A stretch of 64,000 bases of DNA from Rhodobacter sp. (GTDB lineage: Bacteria > Pseudomonadota > Alphaproteobacteria > Rhodobacterales > Rhodobacteraceae): positions 124,001-188,000 of the forward strand of contig JAIYAE010000033.1 in NCBI GenBank assembly GCA_027489175.1, in the 5' to 3' direction. The translations under genes were made by a program, and so were the position numbers. Positions 1 to 9,900 of the stretch are shown here, piece by piece. The notes beneath the pieces were generated by a model, which had not been told where the DNA came from, ran no database searches, and saw nothing but the letters and a program-made list of their open reading frames with translations. The first letter of the stretch is position 1, and every line of letters begins with the position of its first letter.

Positions 1-512
1 TCGCGATTGAAAGCCTTGCGCAGTTCCTCGCGATAGCGCAGCCGGCCCCTTTCACTCAGCACCAGAACCGCAATGGCCGAGATCATTGATGTCAGCCGCA
101 GATAGTGGTCGTCATGCGCTTCGGCCAGCGCAAGGCCGGCGTAAGCGCGATGGCGGTAAAGTTCCGCGTAATCGGGCCGGTTTGGCAGGCAACCGTGATC
201 GCTTTTCGCAAGATAGACGATATCTGCATCCGCAGGCGGGGCCGGAATGACGACATCAGCCTGCATCAGCAGAAGATCGTCTTCGCACACCATGAAGGGC
301 GCTGCGGAAAAGGCGTCGTGCGCCTTCAGCATCGCTTCGGCGACGTTGCGCTTCTTGCCATGTCTCGACACACCGTCGATGAACTGGTGATCAATTCCCA
401 ACCTGGTGAAAAGCGCTGACATCTGGTCGCGCCGCGCCTTTTGCGACGGCAGGTTCACGATCGCGGCCGGAACGCTACGGAGATCCAGGGTTGGGTGGAT
501 GCTGTGTGGCAT
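1..512 (-). CDS. GT25-like glycosyltransferase, partial (C-terminus beyond left edge)
   Basis: A gene on the minus strand begins at the ATG at 512-510 and runs off the left edge, so only about 170 N-terminal residues are visible. The start AAIVNLPSQKARRDQM, followed by LGIDHQFIDGV and then VCEDDLLLM, resembles glycosyltransferase family 25. In that family an opening xNLxxxxxR segment and an EDD metal/nucleotide-sugar motif are usual. GT25 enzymes typically add sugars to lipopolysaccharide core or O-antigen. It is the last visible gene of a minus-strand run containing a LOG-type hydrolase and two GT2-like genes, 137 bases downstream of the nearest one. Family assignment is by eye from a partial protein; the acceptor and donor cannot be inferred. 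Confidence 0.6.
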   Translation of the reverse strand, partial: MPHSIHPTLDLRSVPAAIVNLPSQKARRDQMSALFTRLGIDHQFIDGVSRHGKKRNVAEAMLKAHDAFSAAPFMVCEDDLLLMQADVVIPAPPADADIVYLAKSDHGCLPNRPDYAELYRHRAYAGLALAEAHDDHYLRLTSMISAIAVLVLSERGRLRYREELRKAFNR

Positions 513-649
513 GTTGTCTTTCAAGAGCCCTGCAGCCAGCGATAACCGGGCTGACCAGGGCACCGACCGTCAGTCTGAAGGCCTCCGTCTGACGGGTTGC
601 CGAGGGCCAAGGTCCTTTGACGCGCGTTGCAGATCAAGTGTTTCCTGCC

Positions 650-1546
650 CTAGATCAGATCGCGGAACCGTTCGGGTACCAGATAGGTGCGATGGCGATT
701 ATGGACGCGGCCGTGCTTCCACTCGCCGTTGGTCTTGTCCTGTTGCCAACCCGCTATCATGCGGTTGCGCTGCCAGTCGAACTGAAAGTCGTTGTCGACC
801 GGGCTTGCCTCTGTTTGAAGACTTTGCAAAAAGCTCACAGCCTCGCTTCCTGATTGCGACCATGATGGCCCGGCAACCACCGTCTTGTCGGGTTCCGAGG
901 CCTGCATGATGGCATTTCTTGTCGCTTGCCGCGCCAGCAGCATCTCGCGGTCCATGTAGTGCAGATGGAAGAGGAACAGAGACCCAACCATATTCAGCTT
1001 TGGGTAATCGGATCGGTGGCCACCCTGGTTCCAGCGGACGGGAACCGATGTGATGCAGGGTTTGGCGTAGGTGCTGTTAAGGCGGACATGCGGGCGCTGT
1101 CGGAGGATCGGCTTGTCAGGGTCAAGCGGTTCGGGTGTGATATCATACCGATGCACCACCTCGACCGCGAAGGGGGTGATCACACCCACCTCCCTTGCGC
1201 GGGACAGTGCGTCAAGAAGGCTAACCCCTGCGGCTGGATCTGGCACGATGATCTCATCCACATCGTTCAGGACGACCACGTCGAACCGACCAAGAAGCGT
1301 GGCGTTGAAATCGGCCAGCATCGTCCAGCGCTTCATGTCCCAGCCGGGGCCGGGGGTGCTGCGGGGCAGGGTCACGATCTGACAGCCAGCGGTGAAATCG
1401 GGAGGGGTCTGGTCGAACCCGTCCAGCAAGATGAAGAGCTGGTTCCGTGGCACATGCCGGGCGTAATAGTCGACCCAAAGGCGCAGGAAGACATGGTCAT
1501 CGCGGACCATGGTGACGAAGGCGATGTTCGAAGTGTTGGTCGGCAT
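650..1546 (-). CDS. GT2-like glycosyltransferase, copy B of a tandem pair
   Basis: This 298-residue cytoplasmic protein starts NIAFVTMVRDD..LRLWVDYYARHV and carries LNDVDEIIV, a DxD-type motif expected to bind a metal-nucleotide-sugar. The pattern fits the GT2/GT92-like group (Glyco_tranf_2_4). It is a paralogue of the next gene upstream (1555-2448); the first ~150 residues are nearly the same and the C-terminal third is more divergent. Start choice: an in-frame TTG at 1558 overlaps the upstream stop. The ATG at 1546, however, lies exactly six residues before NIAFVT, as in the paralogue, so I prefer it. It probably modifies a surface polysaccharide or LPS. The substrate is unknown. Confidence 0.8.
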   Translation of the reverse strand: MPTNTSNIAFVTMVRDDHVFLRLWVDYYARHVPRNQLFILLDGFDQTPPDFTAGCQIVTLPRSTPGPGWDMKRWTMLADFNATLLGRFDVVVLNDVDEIIVPDPAAGVSLLDALSRAREVGVITPFAVEVVHRYDITPEPLDPDKPILRQRPHVRLNSTYAKPCITSVPVRWNQGGHRSDYPKLNMVGSLFLFHLHYMDREMLLARQATRNAIMQASEPDKTVVAGPSWSQSGSEAVSFLQSLQTEASPVDNDFQFDWQRNRMIAGWQQDKTNGEWKHGRVHNRHRTYLVPERFRDLI

Positions 1547-1554
1547 CCGTATCT

Positions 1555-2448
1555 TCAAAGCAGATCGCGAAAACGTTCAGGGACCACAACAGTCCGGTGG
1601 TTCAGCACCCTACCGCGTTTCCAGTAGCCTGACGATTTATCTTTGTGCCAGCCCTCAACCATAAGCTTTCGGGCGCGCCCGAATATGAAATCCCTTTCTT
1701 CCGGGGCTCCCTCATGCTCGAATTTGACAAGGAAGCTTTCAAGATCGGTGGGCGAGCCGGACCAGCCCGGACCTGCAACGATTTCCTTGCCCGGAAGAGA
1801 AGCCTGCATAAGCGCCTGGCGTGCAGTCTGTCGCGCCAAAAGCCGATCACGGTCAACGAACCGCAGGTGGAACAGGTAGAGTGCGGGATCGATGTGAAGT
1901 TCGGCGAAATCCGCTTCGTGGCCACCTAGCGACCAGCGCACCGGGACAGAGGTGATGCATGGCTTGGCATAGATTGTGTTCACCCGCACATGCGGCCGCT
2001 GTCGCAAGATGGGACGACTTGGATCGATGGGTTCGGGGCAGATGTCCTGGCGGTGGATCACTTCAACCGCGAACGGGGTGATGACACCCACTTCCACCGC
2101 GCGTGCCAAGGCGCCAAGAAAAGGGATGCCGCTGGCCGGATCGGCGACGATGATCTCATCCACATCGTTCAGGACGACCACATCAAACCGCCCCAGCAGC
2201 GTCGCATTGAAATCGGCCAGCATCTTCCAGCGCCGGGTGTCCCAGCCGGGGCCGGGCGCGCTGCGGGGCAGGGTGATGATCTGGCAACCTGCGGTAAAGT
2301 CTGGCGGGGTCTGGTCAAAGCCGTCCAGCAGGATGAAGAGATGCCGCCGCGGAACGTGTCGGGCGTAGCAGTCCACCCATAGTTTCAGGAAGAAATAGTC
2401 ATCGCGGACCATGGTGACGAACGCGATGTTGGGGGTGGTCGATGTCAT
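1555..2448 (-). CDS. GT2-like glycosyltransferase, copy A of a tandem pair
   Basis: This 297-residue protein has the same architecture as its downstream paralogue. It opens with NIAFVTMVRDDYFFLKLW, has the DxD motif within LNDVDEIIV at roughly residues 98-106, and shares the C-terminal signature VVPERFRDLL. The ATG at 2448 is 12 bases after the stop of the LOG gene, and an in-frame TTG at 2457 is an alternative start. The three genes are closely packed on the minus strand and are likely one transcript. High similarity in the N-terminal catalytic half with divergence at the C-terminus suggests a recent duplication followed by change of acceptor preference. That is inference. Confidence 0.8.
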   Translation of the reverse strand: MTSTTPNIAFVTMVRDDYFFLKLWVDCYARHVPRRHLFILLDGFDQTPPDFTAGCQIITLPRSAPGPGWDTRRWKMLADFNATLLGRFDVVVLNDVDEIIVADPASGIPFLGALARAVEVGVITPFAVEVIHRQDICPEPIDPSRPILRQRPHVRVNTIYAKPCITSVPVRWSLGGHEADFAELHIDPALYLFHLRFVDRDRLLARQTARQALMQASLPGKEIVAGPGWSGSPTDLESFLVKFEHEGAPEERDFIFGRARKLMVEGWHKDKSSGYWKRGRVLNHRTVVVPERFRDLL

Positions 2449-2460
2449 GTCGCGCAAGCC

Positions 2461-3039
2461 TTACCCTGCGGCGCTGGCGCTGGTCGTCCAGCCGGGCGCG
2501 CCCTGTAGGGCGGTTTCCAGCGCAGCCACGTCCGGCACCGTCGCGAACAGGCCCTGCAGCGATGGCGCGGCGAAGCCTTCGGCGACGATGTGGTCGATCA
2601 GCGCCAGCAGCGGCTGCCAGTAGCCGTCGACGTCCAGAAGGAAGATCGGTTTTCCATGCAGCCCGATCTGCGCCCAGGTCAAGACCTCAAAGAACTCGTC
2701 CAGCGACCCGGCACCGCCCGGCAGCACCACTACCGCATCCGAGTTCATGAACATCACCTTCTTGCGTTCATGCATGTCCTCGGTGACGATCAGGTTGGTA
2801 AGGTCGCGCTTGCCCTGTTCACGGCCCAGAAGATGCGTCGGGATCACGCCCAGGGTGCTGGCTCCGGCCTCGATGGCGGCGCGCGCCGTCTCGCCCATCA
2901 GGCCGACATCGCCAGCGCCGTAAACCAGCCGCCAGCCGTTGCGCGCGATGGCGACACCAAGCGCCCGGGCCGCTGCCGTATAGGCCGGTCGCACCCCGGA
3001 ACGCGAGCCGCAGAAGACGCAGAGGGAACGCAATGCCAT
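2461..3039 (-). CDS. LOG family protein (TIGR00730), nucleoside 5'-monophosphate phosphoribohydrolase
   Basis: This 192-residue Rossmann-like protein carries the family motif PGGAGSLDE at residues 107-115, preceded by the conserved ERKKVM segment. LOG enzymes cleave nucleoside 5'-monophosphates to free base and ribose 5-phosphate; the plant homologues activate cytokinins. Proteins of this size in bacteria are usual and the full domain is present. The ATG at 3039 is chosen because the domain begins immediately after it (ALRSLCVFCGSR); a longer reading frame to 3489 upstream has no family similarity. It heads the run of glycosyltransferase genes and is divergent from the LysM gene, with 122 bases between. 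The physiological substrate here is not visible from sequence. Confidence 0.9.
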   Translation of the reverse strand: MALRSLCVFCGSRSGVRPAYTAAARALGVAIARNGWRLVYGAGDVGLMGETARAAIEAGASTLGVIPTHLLGREQGKRDLTNLIVTEDMHERKKVMFMNSDAVVVLPGGAGSLDEFFEVLTWAQIGLHGKPIFLLDVDGYWQPLLALIDHIVAEGFAAPSLQGLFATVPDVAALETALQGAPGWTTSASAAG

Positions 3040-3161
3040 GTCAGCCCTGAAAACGGTTGCTTTGGGCCGAGATATAAAGATTCCTGACGACAAGGAAAGC
3101 GGCGCGGCACAGCGCGCTGGAAAAGCGGTGCGGCACGCCGTGCGGGGGTAGGAGGGTTCGA

Positions 3162-4568
3162 ATGTCGGCATGGGCAGGCTTGGGGCGCGGGACACGCGGC
3201 GTGATATTGGGCGCTGGCGGGGCGCTGGTCCTTGGGGCGGGCTATCTTGTGTGGCAGTCCAACCAGCCAGACCCGCCGCCGGTGACCGATCCCGCCGCAA
3301 CGGCCCTGGCTCCCGCCCCGGACACTGCACCTGCGCCTGACACCCCTGCAGTGGCCGAAGCTGCGGCTGCGCCCGACACCCCTGACGTGGCCGACGCCGC
3401 AACTGCGCCCGATCCTGCTGACCTGCCGAAGATCGATGCCTGGCGTGTGGCCCCAGACGGCGAGGCCGTCGTGGCTGGCCTTGCCGCACCCATGGCGAAG
3501 ATTGAGGTTCTGGTCGATGGCGCTGCCGTGGCCTCTGGCGAAGCCGACCCCTCGGGCCAGTTCGCGATCCTGTTCACCATGGCCCCGAATGACCAGCCCA
3601 GCATGATGCAACTGGCGATGACCTTGCCGGATGGGACGACGGTCCCGTCAAAGGACATGGTGGCGCTTGCCCCGATTTCCGGACCAGCACTTGCACTTGC
3701 GACGGCAGAGCCTGAAGCGCCAGCCGAAGATGCAGCTGATGCTTTGACGGACAGCCAAGCGCCCGAGGCCGAGGCCGCGCCCGCCGAGGCGGAAATCGCG
3801 GCGGCCCCCCCGCCCGCCGTCTTGCTGACCGAAGATGGCCCCGTCGTGTTGCAAGGGGCGGCCCCTGAGCCGATGATCCGGGCGAATGTGATGATCGACA
3901 GTATTTCCTACGCGCCCTCGGGCGCGGTGCAGGTCGGCGGGCACGGCATGCCAGGGTCGGATTTGCGCCTTTACCTGGACAACGCCGAAGCGGCCGGGGC
4001 GGCGGTCGGCGAGGATGGCCGCTGGCTGGTCACCCTTGGGGATACGCCCCCGGGGATCTACACTTTGCGGGTCGATCAACTGGACAGCAGTGGCGAGGTC
4101 AGCTCGCGCTTTGAAACGCCGTTTAAGCGCGAAACGCTTGAGGCGCTGGCGGCCGTCGCGGCGGCTGAGGTGCCCGCACCTGTTGACCCCGCGCCAATCG
4201 CCGCGACCGAAGCCGCCGCCTTGCCGGATGCCCCGGAAGCTGAGGCCACAACGACCGAAGCCCCAGTCCCCGAAGCCCTTGCTTCTGATACCTCATCCCC
4301 GGAAACCCCGGCACCCGAGGCTTTGGCAAGCGTCCCAGCCACAGAGGCGGCCCCCGCGGCCACCGAACCGGTGGCGGCTGCGGCGCCCATCACCATCACG
4401 GTTCAGCCCGGCTTTACCCTTTGGGGCATCGCGCAAGAGCGGTACGGCGATGGTGTCCTTTATGTGCAGGTGTTTGAGGCCAATGCCGACAAGATCCGTG
4501 ACCCCAACCTGATCTATCCCGGTCAGGTCTTCACCGTGCCCGAAACCGCCAGTCCCGCGCCGCCTTGA
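3162..4568 (+). CDS. LysM-domain envelope protein with Ala/Pro-rich linkers
   Basis: This 468-residue protein has an N-terminal membrane segment at about residues 12-30 ([19 protein letters not shown]). Long Ala/Pro/Glu-rich linkers follow, with two short beta-rich stretches that look like bacterial Ig-like or carboxypeptidase-regulatory folds. A C-terminal LysM sits at about residues 410-462, with [20 protein letters not shown] at the start and [12 protein letters not shown] at the end. LysM binds peptidoglycan N-acetylglucosamine, so the protein most likely spans from inner membrane to cell wall. Proteins of this layout are common in Rhodobacteraceae. The last 46 bases overlap the convergent arsR-like gene. 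The linker composition makes opposite-strand reading frames look open; they are not genes. Confidence 0.85.
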   Translation: MSAWAGLGRGTRGVILGAGGALVLGAGYLVWQSNQPDPPPVTDPAATALAPAPDTAPAPDTPAVAEAAAAPDTPDVADAATAPDPADLPKIDAWRVAPDGEAVVAGLAAPMAKIEVLVDGAAVASGEADPSGQFAILFTMAPNDQPSMMQLAMTLPDGTTVPSKDMVALAPISGPALALATAEPEAPAEDAADALTDSQAPEAEAAPAEAEIAAAPPPAVLLTEDGPVVLQGAAPEPMIRANVMIDSISYAPSGAVQVGGHGMPGSDLRLYLDNAEAAGAAVGEDGRWLVTLGDTPPGIYTLRVDQLDSSGEVSSRFETPFKRETLEALAAVAAAEVPAPVDPAPIAATEAAALPDAPEAEATTTEAPVPEALASDTSSPETPAPEALASVPATEAAPAATEPVAAAAPITITVQPGFTLWGIAQERYGDGVLYVQVFEANADKIRDPNLIYPGQVFTVPETASPAPP

Positions 4569-4933
4569 AGGTCAGCGGTCGGGCGATCCGCGCCCCAACC
4601 GCCCTCACGCGCGGCCCGGCCATGCGCACAGGCGGCCAAAACCTCGGGGTGGTCAGAACAGCAGTCGTTCAGCAGGTATGAGATCGTCTGCCCCAGCCCA
4701 AGTGTATCGACGCTGTAGATCACATTCCGCGCTTCCTTGCGGGACCGCAGAAGTCCCGCCTGCTCCAGCGCGGCAAGGTGGAACGACAGGCGCGGTGCCG
4801 CAAGCCCGAGGGCTTGCGCAATCCGGCCCGCAGGCATACCAGCCGGGCCAAGCGGCATCAGCAGGCGGATCAGGTCCAGCCGTGTCTCATGCGCCAATGC
4901 CCCTAGGGCTGCGAGGACTTTACTTCGTTCCAT
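4523..4933 (-). CDS. ArsR/SmtB-family transcriptional regulator
   Basis: This 136-residue winged-helix repressor has [14 protein letters not shown] at the start of the wHTH domain and [31 protein letters not shown] as recognition helix and wing. A C-terminal vicinal pair Cys91-Cys92 and a third Cys102 are candidate As(III)/metal thiolate ligands, as seen in some ArsR proteins of Rhizobiales and Rhodobacterales. The gene is divergent from an Atm1-type ABC exporter, and the 84-base interval contains a palindrome (4936-4959). Local control of both genes is therefore likely. No arsB, acr3 or arsC is present in the window. The effector is unknown. Confidence 0.88.
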   Translation of the reverse strand: MERSKVLAALGALAHETRLDLIRLLMPLGPAGMPAGRIAQALGLAAPRLSFHLAALEQAGLLRSRKEARNVIYSVDTLGLGQTISYLLNDCCSDHPEVLAACAHGRAAREGGWGADRPTADLQGGAGLAVSGTVKT

Positions 4934-4935
4934 CG

Positions 4936-4959
4936 TTCAACTATTCAAGAAGCGTTGAA
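4936..4959. promoter_or_regulatory. Candidate ArsR operator, TTCAA-N6-TTGAA
   Basis: A perfect inverted repeat, TTCAA at 4944-4948 and TTGAA at 4955-4959, is separated by six bases. A further TTCAAC at 4936-4941 pairs with GTTGAA at 4954-4959. The element starts three bases outside the arsR-like start codon and lies between the two divergent genes. The spacing and half-sites are like published ArsR-family sites, but the binding protein is inferred. Confidence 0.55.
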
Positions 4960-5017
4960 ATAACCTAACCGAACCAAAGCCGCATCGCAACGTCCGATCA
5001 CGCGGTTTTCTCAGGAA

Positions 5018-6856
5018 ATGATGATGCGCCGATCCACCGCGACCTCTGCCGATGTTCCCGCCAAACCTGCGTCGGGGATCTCTACCCTGCGGCGCGTGGC
5101 CCCGTACCTTTGGCCTGAAGGGCAGCCTTGGGTAAAACGCCGTGTGGTGCTGGCGCTGGTCTTCCTGCTGCTGGCGAAGCTGGTTTCGGTCTCTACCCCG
5201 TGGATTTACAAGCTGGCGGTGGACAATCTGTCAGGTGAGGCGCCGGATACTGGCATGATCCTTGGCCTTGGGGCGGCGGGTCTGGTGGTGGCTTACGGGC
5301 TGGCCCGGCTGGGCACCGTCATCTTCGGCGAGATGCGGGATGCGGTCTTTGTCCGTGTCGGCCAGCGCGCGATCCGCCGTCTGGCGATTGAAACCTTCAC
5401 CCATATCCACCGCCTGTCCCTGCGCTATCACATCACCCGCAAAACCGGCGGTCTGTCCCGGATCATCGAGCGGGGGGTCAAGGGCGTCGACTTCCTGCTG
5501 CGCTTTCTTCTCTTCTCCATCGGGCCGCTGATCCTTGAACTGTCGATGGTGTCGATCATCTTCGCGCTGGTCTTTGGCTGGGAATATGCTGCCGTCGTCA
5601 TCGTGACCATCGCGCTTTACGTGGCCTTCACCTTCAAGGTCACCGAATGGCGGGTGAAGCTGCGGCGCGAGATGAACGATCAGGACACCGACGCCAACCA
5701 GAAGGCGATCGACAGCCTTTTGAACTTCGAAACCGTCAAGTATTTCAACGCCGAACAGCGTGAGGCTGACCGCTACGACGGCGCAATGCAGCAGTATGAA
5801 ACGGCTGCGGTAAAGACCGGTCTGTCGCTGTCCTTCCTAAACGTCGGCCAAGCCGCCTTGATCACGACGGGCCTTGTCATCGTCATGGTGATGAGCGCGC
5901 TTGGCGTCCAGGCCGGCACCTTGACCGTGGGCGATTTCGTCATGGTCAACGCCTACATGATCCAGATCACCATGCCGCTGAACTTCCTTGGCACCGTCTA
6001 CCGCGAAATCCGGCAGGCGCTGGTAGATATGGGCGAGATGTTCGGCCTTCTCGGCCAACCGGCCGAGGTGACCGATGCCCCCGACGCCAAACCTCTGGCC
6101 GTCAAAGGTGGCGAGATCGTCTTCGACAACGTCCACTTCAGCTATGAAGCCGACCGGGAAATCCTGAAAGGCATCAGCTTCCGCGTCGGCCCCGGGCAGC
6201 GCGTGGCGCTTGTGGGCACCTCAGGCTCGGGCAAGTCCACCATCGGGCGGCTGTTGTTCCGGTTCTATGATATTCAGTCCGGGTCGATCCGGATTGACGG
6301 GCAGGATATCCGCCAGGTCACGCAGACCAGCCTCCATCAGGCAATTGGCGTCGTCCCGCAGGACACGGTCCTCTTCAACGACACCGTCCTTTACAACATC
6401 GCCTATGGCCGCGCCGGGGCGACGCGGGAGGAGATTGAGGCCGCCGCACGCGGGGCCAAGATCCACGACTTCGTGGCCAGTCTGCCGCAGGGCTATGACA
6501 CGACAGTCGGTGAACGTGGGCTGAAACTCTCGGGCGGCGAAAAGCAGCGGGTGGGCATTGCGCGTACCCTTCTGAAAAATCCGCCCCTGCTGATCCTGGA
6601 CGAAGCGACCAGCGCGCTCGACACCCAGACCGAACGCGCGATCCAGGAATCCTTGCGTGAGATGGGGCAGGGCCGCAGCGTCATCACCATCGCGCACCGC
6701 CTGTCCACCATCGCCGATGCCGACCTGATCATCGTGCTGGAAGCAGGCCAGATCGTCGAACAGGGCCGTCATGAAGAGCTTCTGGCCCGCAATGGCCGCT
6801 ATGCCGCGATGTGGGAACGCCAGTCCGCCGAAGAGGAAACCGAGGTTGCCGCCTGA
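5018..6856 (+). CDS. Atm1/HMT-type ABC exporter (fused permease-ATPase)
   Basis: This 612-residue half-transporter has six membrane helices in about residues 40-330, then the ATPase domain. Walker A is GTSGSGKST at 400-408, the signature is LSGGEKQR, Walker B is LLILDEATS and the H-loop is IAHRLS. The segment ETVKYFNAEQREADRYD followed by SLSFLNVGQA is characteristic of the Atm1/ABCB7 group, whose members export glutathione-linked or persulfide compounds and metal-thiolate conjugates. ATG codons occur at 5018, 5021 and 5024; the purine-rich AGGA at 5012-5015 sits better before the ATG at 5024. Divergence from an ArsR-family gene suggests metal- or thiol-responsive expression (inference). Confidence 0.9.
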   Translation: MMMRRSTATSADVPAKPASGISTLRRVAPYLWPEGQPWVKRRVVLALVFLLLAKLVSVSTPWIYKLAVDNLSGEAPDTGMILGLGAAGLVVAYGLARLGTVIFGEMRDAVFVRVGQRAIRRLAIETFTHIHRLSLRYHITRKTGGLSRIIERGVKGVDFLLRFLLFSIGPLILELSMVSIIFALVFGWEYAAVVIVTIALYVAFTFKVTEWRVKLRREMNDQDTDANQKAIDSLLNFETVKYFNAEQREADRYDGAMQQYETAAVKTGLSLSFLNVGQAALITTGLVIVMVMSALGVQAGTLTVGDFVMVNAYMIQITMPLNFLGTVYREIRQALVDMGEMFGLLGQPAEVTDAPDAKPLAVKGGEIVFDNVHFSYEADREILKGISFRVGPGQRVALVGTSGSGKSTIGRLLFRFYDIQSGSIRIDGQDIRQVTQTSLHQAIGVVPQDTVLFNDTVLYNIAYGRAGATREEIEAAARGAKIHDFVASLPQGYDTTVGERGLKLSGGEKQRVGIARTLLKNPPLLILDEATSALDTQTERAIQESLREMGQGRSVITIAHRLSTIADADLIIVLEAGQIVEQGRHEELLARNGRYAAMWERQSAEEETEVAA

Positions 6857-6900
6857 CTTCGCATCTCTGTGAAGCTGCCCAGATGACAGGCTTTTTCCTT

Positions 6901-6914
6901 TGACCGTCCGGTCA
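6901..6914. promoter_or_regulatory. Palindrome TGACCG-TC-CGGTCA upstream of the caspase gene
   Basis: A perfect 6-base inverted repeat with a two-base centre lies 39 bases before the start of the caspase-TPR gene and 44 bases after the ABC exporter stop. Short GC-rich dyads of this form are typical of TetR-family operators. No cognate regulator is encoded next to it, so the function is only proposed. Confidence 0.4.
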
Positions 6915-6952
6915 GGCTTGGCCAGAGTGCGGCCACGCGGAAGGGATGGGTC

Positions 6953-9900
6953 ATGATGCGGCGCGTGGTGCTTGGGCTTTTTGTCTGGCTGGGGCTGGTG
7001 TCGGCCGCGCTGGCGGAAAAGCGCGTGGCGCTGGTCCTTGCGGCGGAAGATTACAGCCTGATCCGCCCGCTGGCGAACCCCGCGAACGACGCCCGCGCGA
7101 TGGAAGACCTGCTGGAAAAGCTGGATTTCGAGGTCTTCGTTGAAACCGACCGCGACCTGCGCCGGATGCGCCGCGCGCTTGAGGATTTCAAGGCAGACGC
7201 CGCCGGTGCAGACGTGGCGCTTCTGTTCTTCGCCGGCCATGGCGTGGCATTGGACGGGGTGAACTACCTTTTGCCGACGGATGCCGACGGGTCCTCCCCG
7301 GAAGCGCTTGCCGCGACCGCGCTGCCATTGGCTGAGGCGCAAGAAGCACTGCGCGCCGTGGCCCCGGTGGCCATTGTCCTCTTGGACGCCTGCCGCGATG
7401 ACCCCTTTGCCGGGGGCGGCACCGATGGGCGGGGTGCGGGCGCGCTGGACGATGCGGCCCCGGTCCCGGCAGGCACGCCAACCCCGGGCCTTGGCCGGAT
7501 CGGCCGGGCGGATGGGTTCCTTTTCGCCTTTGCCGCAGCCCCGAATGAAACCGCTTCTGACGGTGACGAAGAGAATTCCCCCTTCACCGCCGCCCTTGTG
7601 CGCCACCTCGGCACCGCCGGGGTGGAACTGCGCACCGCGCTGACGCTGGTGCAACAAGACGTCTATGACCGCAGCCGGGGCAAGCAACTGCCCTATATCG
7701 AAAGCGGGCTGCCGGAATTGGTGTTCATCACTGGCGAAGGCGTCCTGCCCGAACGTGACCAGCTTCTGATCGCGATGGCCGACCTGACCCCCGACCTGCG
7801 GGCAGAGGTTGAGGCTCTGGCCACCGAACGCAACCTGCCCCTTGCGCCCCTTTACGCGGCCCTTCTGTCAGCCGATCTGGGCGACCAGACCCCCGAAGAC
7901 CGCGCCCGCCTTCTGATGGAAGCCGCGCTGTCCTACGAACAGTTCCAGTCCGAACTGCAGCGCTTCCAGTCCGATGACCCCCGCGTCGCCGACCTGCGCG
8001 CCCGGGCCGAAGAGCAGCTGACCCTGGGTGCCTTTGACGCCGCCCGCGCCCTTCTCACCGAAGCCGCCGGGATCGACGCCACCGCCCGGACGACGATCCG
8101 CGAAACCTATGTCTCGCGCACATTGTCTGAAGCGGCGACCCATCTTTTGAACGCGAACGCCGCCCGCACCGACCTGCGCTATGATCTGGCCATTGCCGAC
8201 CTTGGCAAGGCCGTCGCCCTTTACGCTGAGATCGAGGGCGAGGCGATCGACCGCGAGACCGAGTTCAGCTACATGCAGGCGCTGTCCGACCTGGGCGAGC
8301 TGCAACTGGTTGCGGGCAACACCCAGGCCGCGCTGGATGCCTTCGGGCGGCGCAGCGGCTATGCCCAAGCCAAGGTTGAGGCCGACCCGACGGATGTAGA
8401 CTGGGTGCGCGAACTTGTGTGGTCGCTGAACAGCGTCGGCAATGTCCTGCAGCAGCAGGGCTTCCAGCGCGAAGCAGAAGCCGCCTTCGCCAGCGCACTG
8501 GAGTTTTCTGACTGGCAGTCCGGCCAGATGCCCGATGACCCCGACCTGATCCGCGACGGCCAGGTCGCGCGCAACAAGGTGGGCGAAATCAGGTTCGCCA
8601 AGAACGACTTCCCGGGCGCTCTTCAAGCCCACCGCGAGGCTTTGGCCATGGCCGAGGCGCTGCTTGCATCCTATCCCGGCAATGTGACCTACCGCCGTGA
8701 CATCGCCTTCACGCAGGAACGGGTGGGTGACGTCCTGGTGCAGATGGGTGACCGCGCAGGTGCCAGCGCAGCCTTTGCCGTGTCGCTGGAAGTGACCGAA
8801 GCCCTTGCTGCCGAGTTTCCGGCTGATGAAACGATCCGCCGCGACCTATCGGTAAGTTATGAACGGATCGGCGACATGAAGATCGCCGACCGTGACTATG
8901 ACGGCGGCCTTGAAAGCTATGGCAAGGCCCTGGCAATCCGCGAGGAACTGGCCGCCCTCGACCCTGACAACAAGCTGCGCCAGCGCGATCTTTCGGTGAC
9001 GTTTGAACGCATCGGCGACATCAATGCCCTGCGCGGTGACTATGACTCGGCGCTGATTGGCCATCAGGCGGCGGTGGCCATCCGGGAAAAGCTGGCGACG
9101 CTCGACCCGACAAACATGCTGTGGCAGCGTGATCTGTCGGTCGGCCTGGAACGGTTGGGCGACACCTACTTTGGCCTGAATGACCTGGTCAGCGCCCTTG
9201 CCGTGCAGGAACGCTCACATGCCTTGCGCGAAGCGATCGTGGCACTTGATCCAGAGAACCTGCCCCGGCAGCGTGACTTGGGCGTGGCAATGGAAAAGAT
9301 CGGCGACATCCGCTCGGCCATGGGGGATCAGGCCGGAGCCGTGCAGGTCCATGAGCAGGCACTGGCGCTCCGCCGGTCGCTGGCGGCGGCAGACCCCACG
9401 GTTTTGCAGTACCGGCGCGACATCACGCTGTCCTTAAGCCGGTTGGCCACGATCCACATCGCAAACGGCGACTACGGTCTGGCCGAAGCCATGCTGGCCG
9501 AAGCGGTCAGCTTGCGGGCGGAAATGGTCGGGGCCACTCCGGACGCGGTCTTTGCCCTGCGCGACCTTTCCATCGCGCAGAACGATCACGCGATGACCTT
9601 GCGGGCGCTTGGCTACAAGGTCGAGGCCCTGACCGTCAGCCAGCAATCGCTGCAAACGGTGGACCGGCTTTTGCAACTTGCGCCCGACGTGGCTGCCCAT
9701 GTGCACGACCGGCTGGTGACGCTGAACGGGCTGGGGGACGCACAGGTGGCGCTGGGCGACCATGCCGCAGCCGTGGTCACTTTTGGCCAGATGGTTGCGG
9801 CGGGCAGCCAGCTTCTGGACATAGACGCTTACCATGCGCCCTGGGCTGCTGACCTTGCTGTCGCACTGGCGCGTCAGGGGGATGCGCAGGCCGCGACAGG

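Noticed and set aside
2461-3489. Long form of the LOG protein starting near 3489
   Set aside because: The extra N-terminus lacks family similarity and overlaps the divergent LysM gene; the start at 3039 fits.
3290-4380. GCC/GCG-rich low-complexity DNA as a possible repeat array or mobile element
   Set aside because: It is the Ala/Pro linker coding part of the LysM protein, without exact periodic repeats.
6221-7687. A long open frame on the minus strand across the ABC exporter end and the caspase start
   Set aside because: It crosses two well supported plus-strand genes, has no family similarity and reflects GC-rich third positions.
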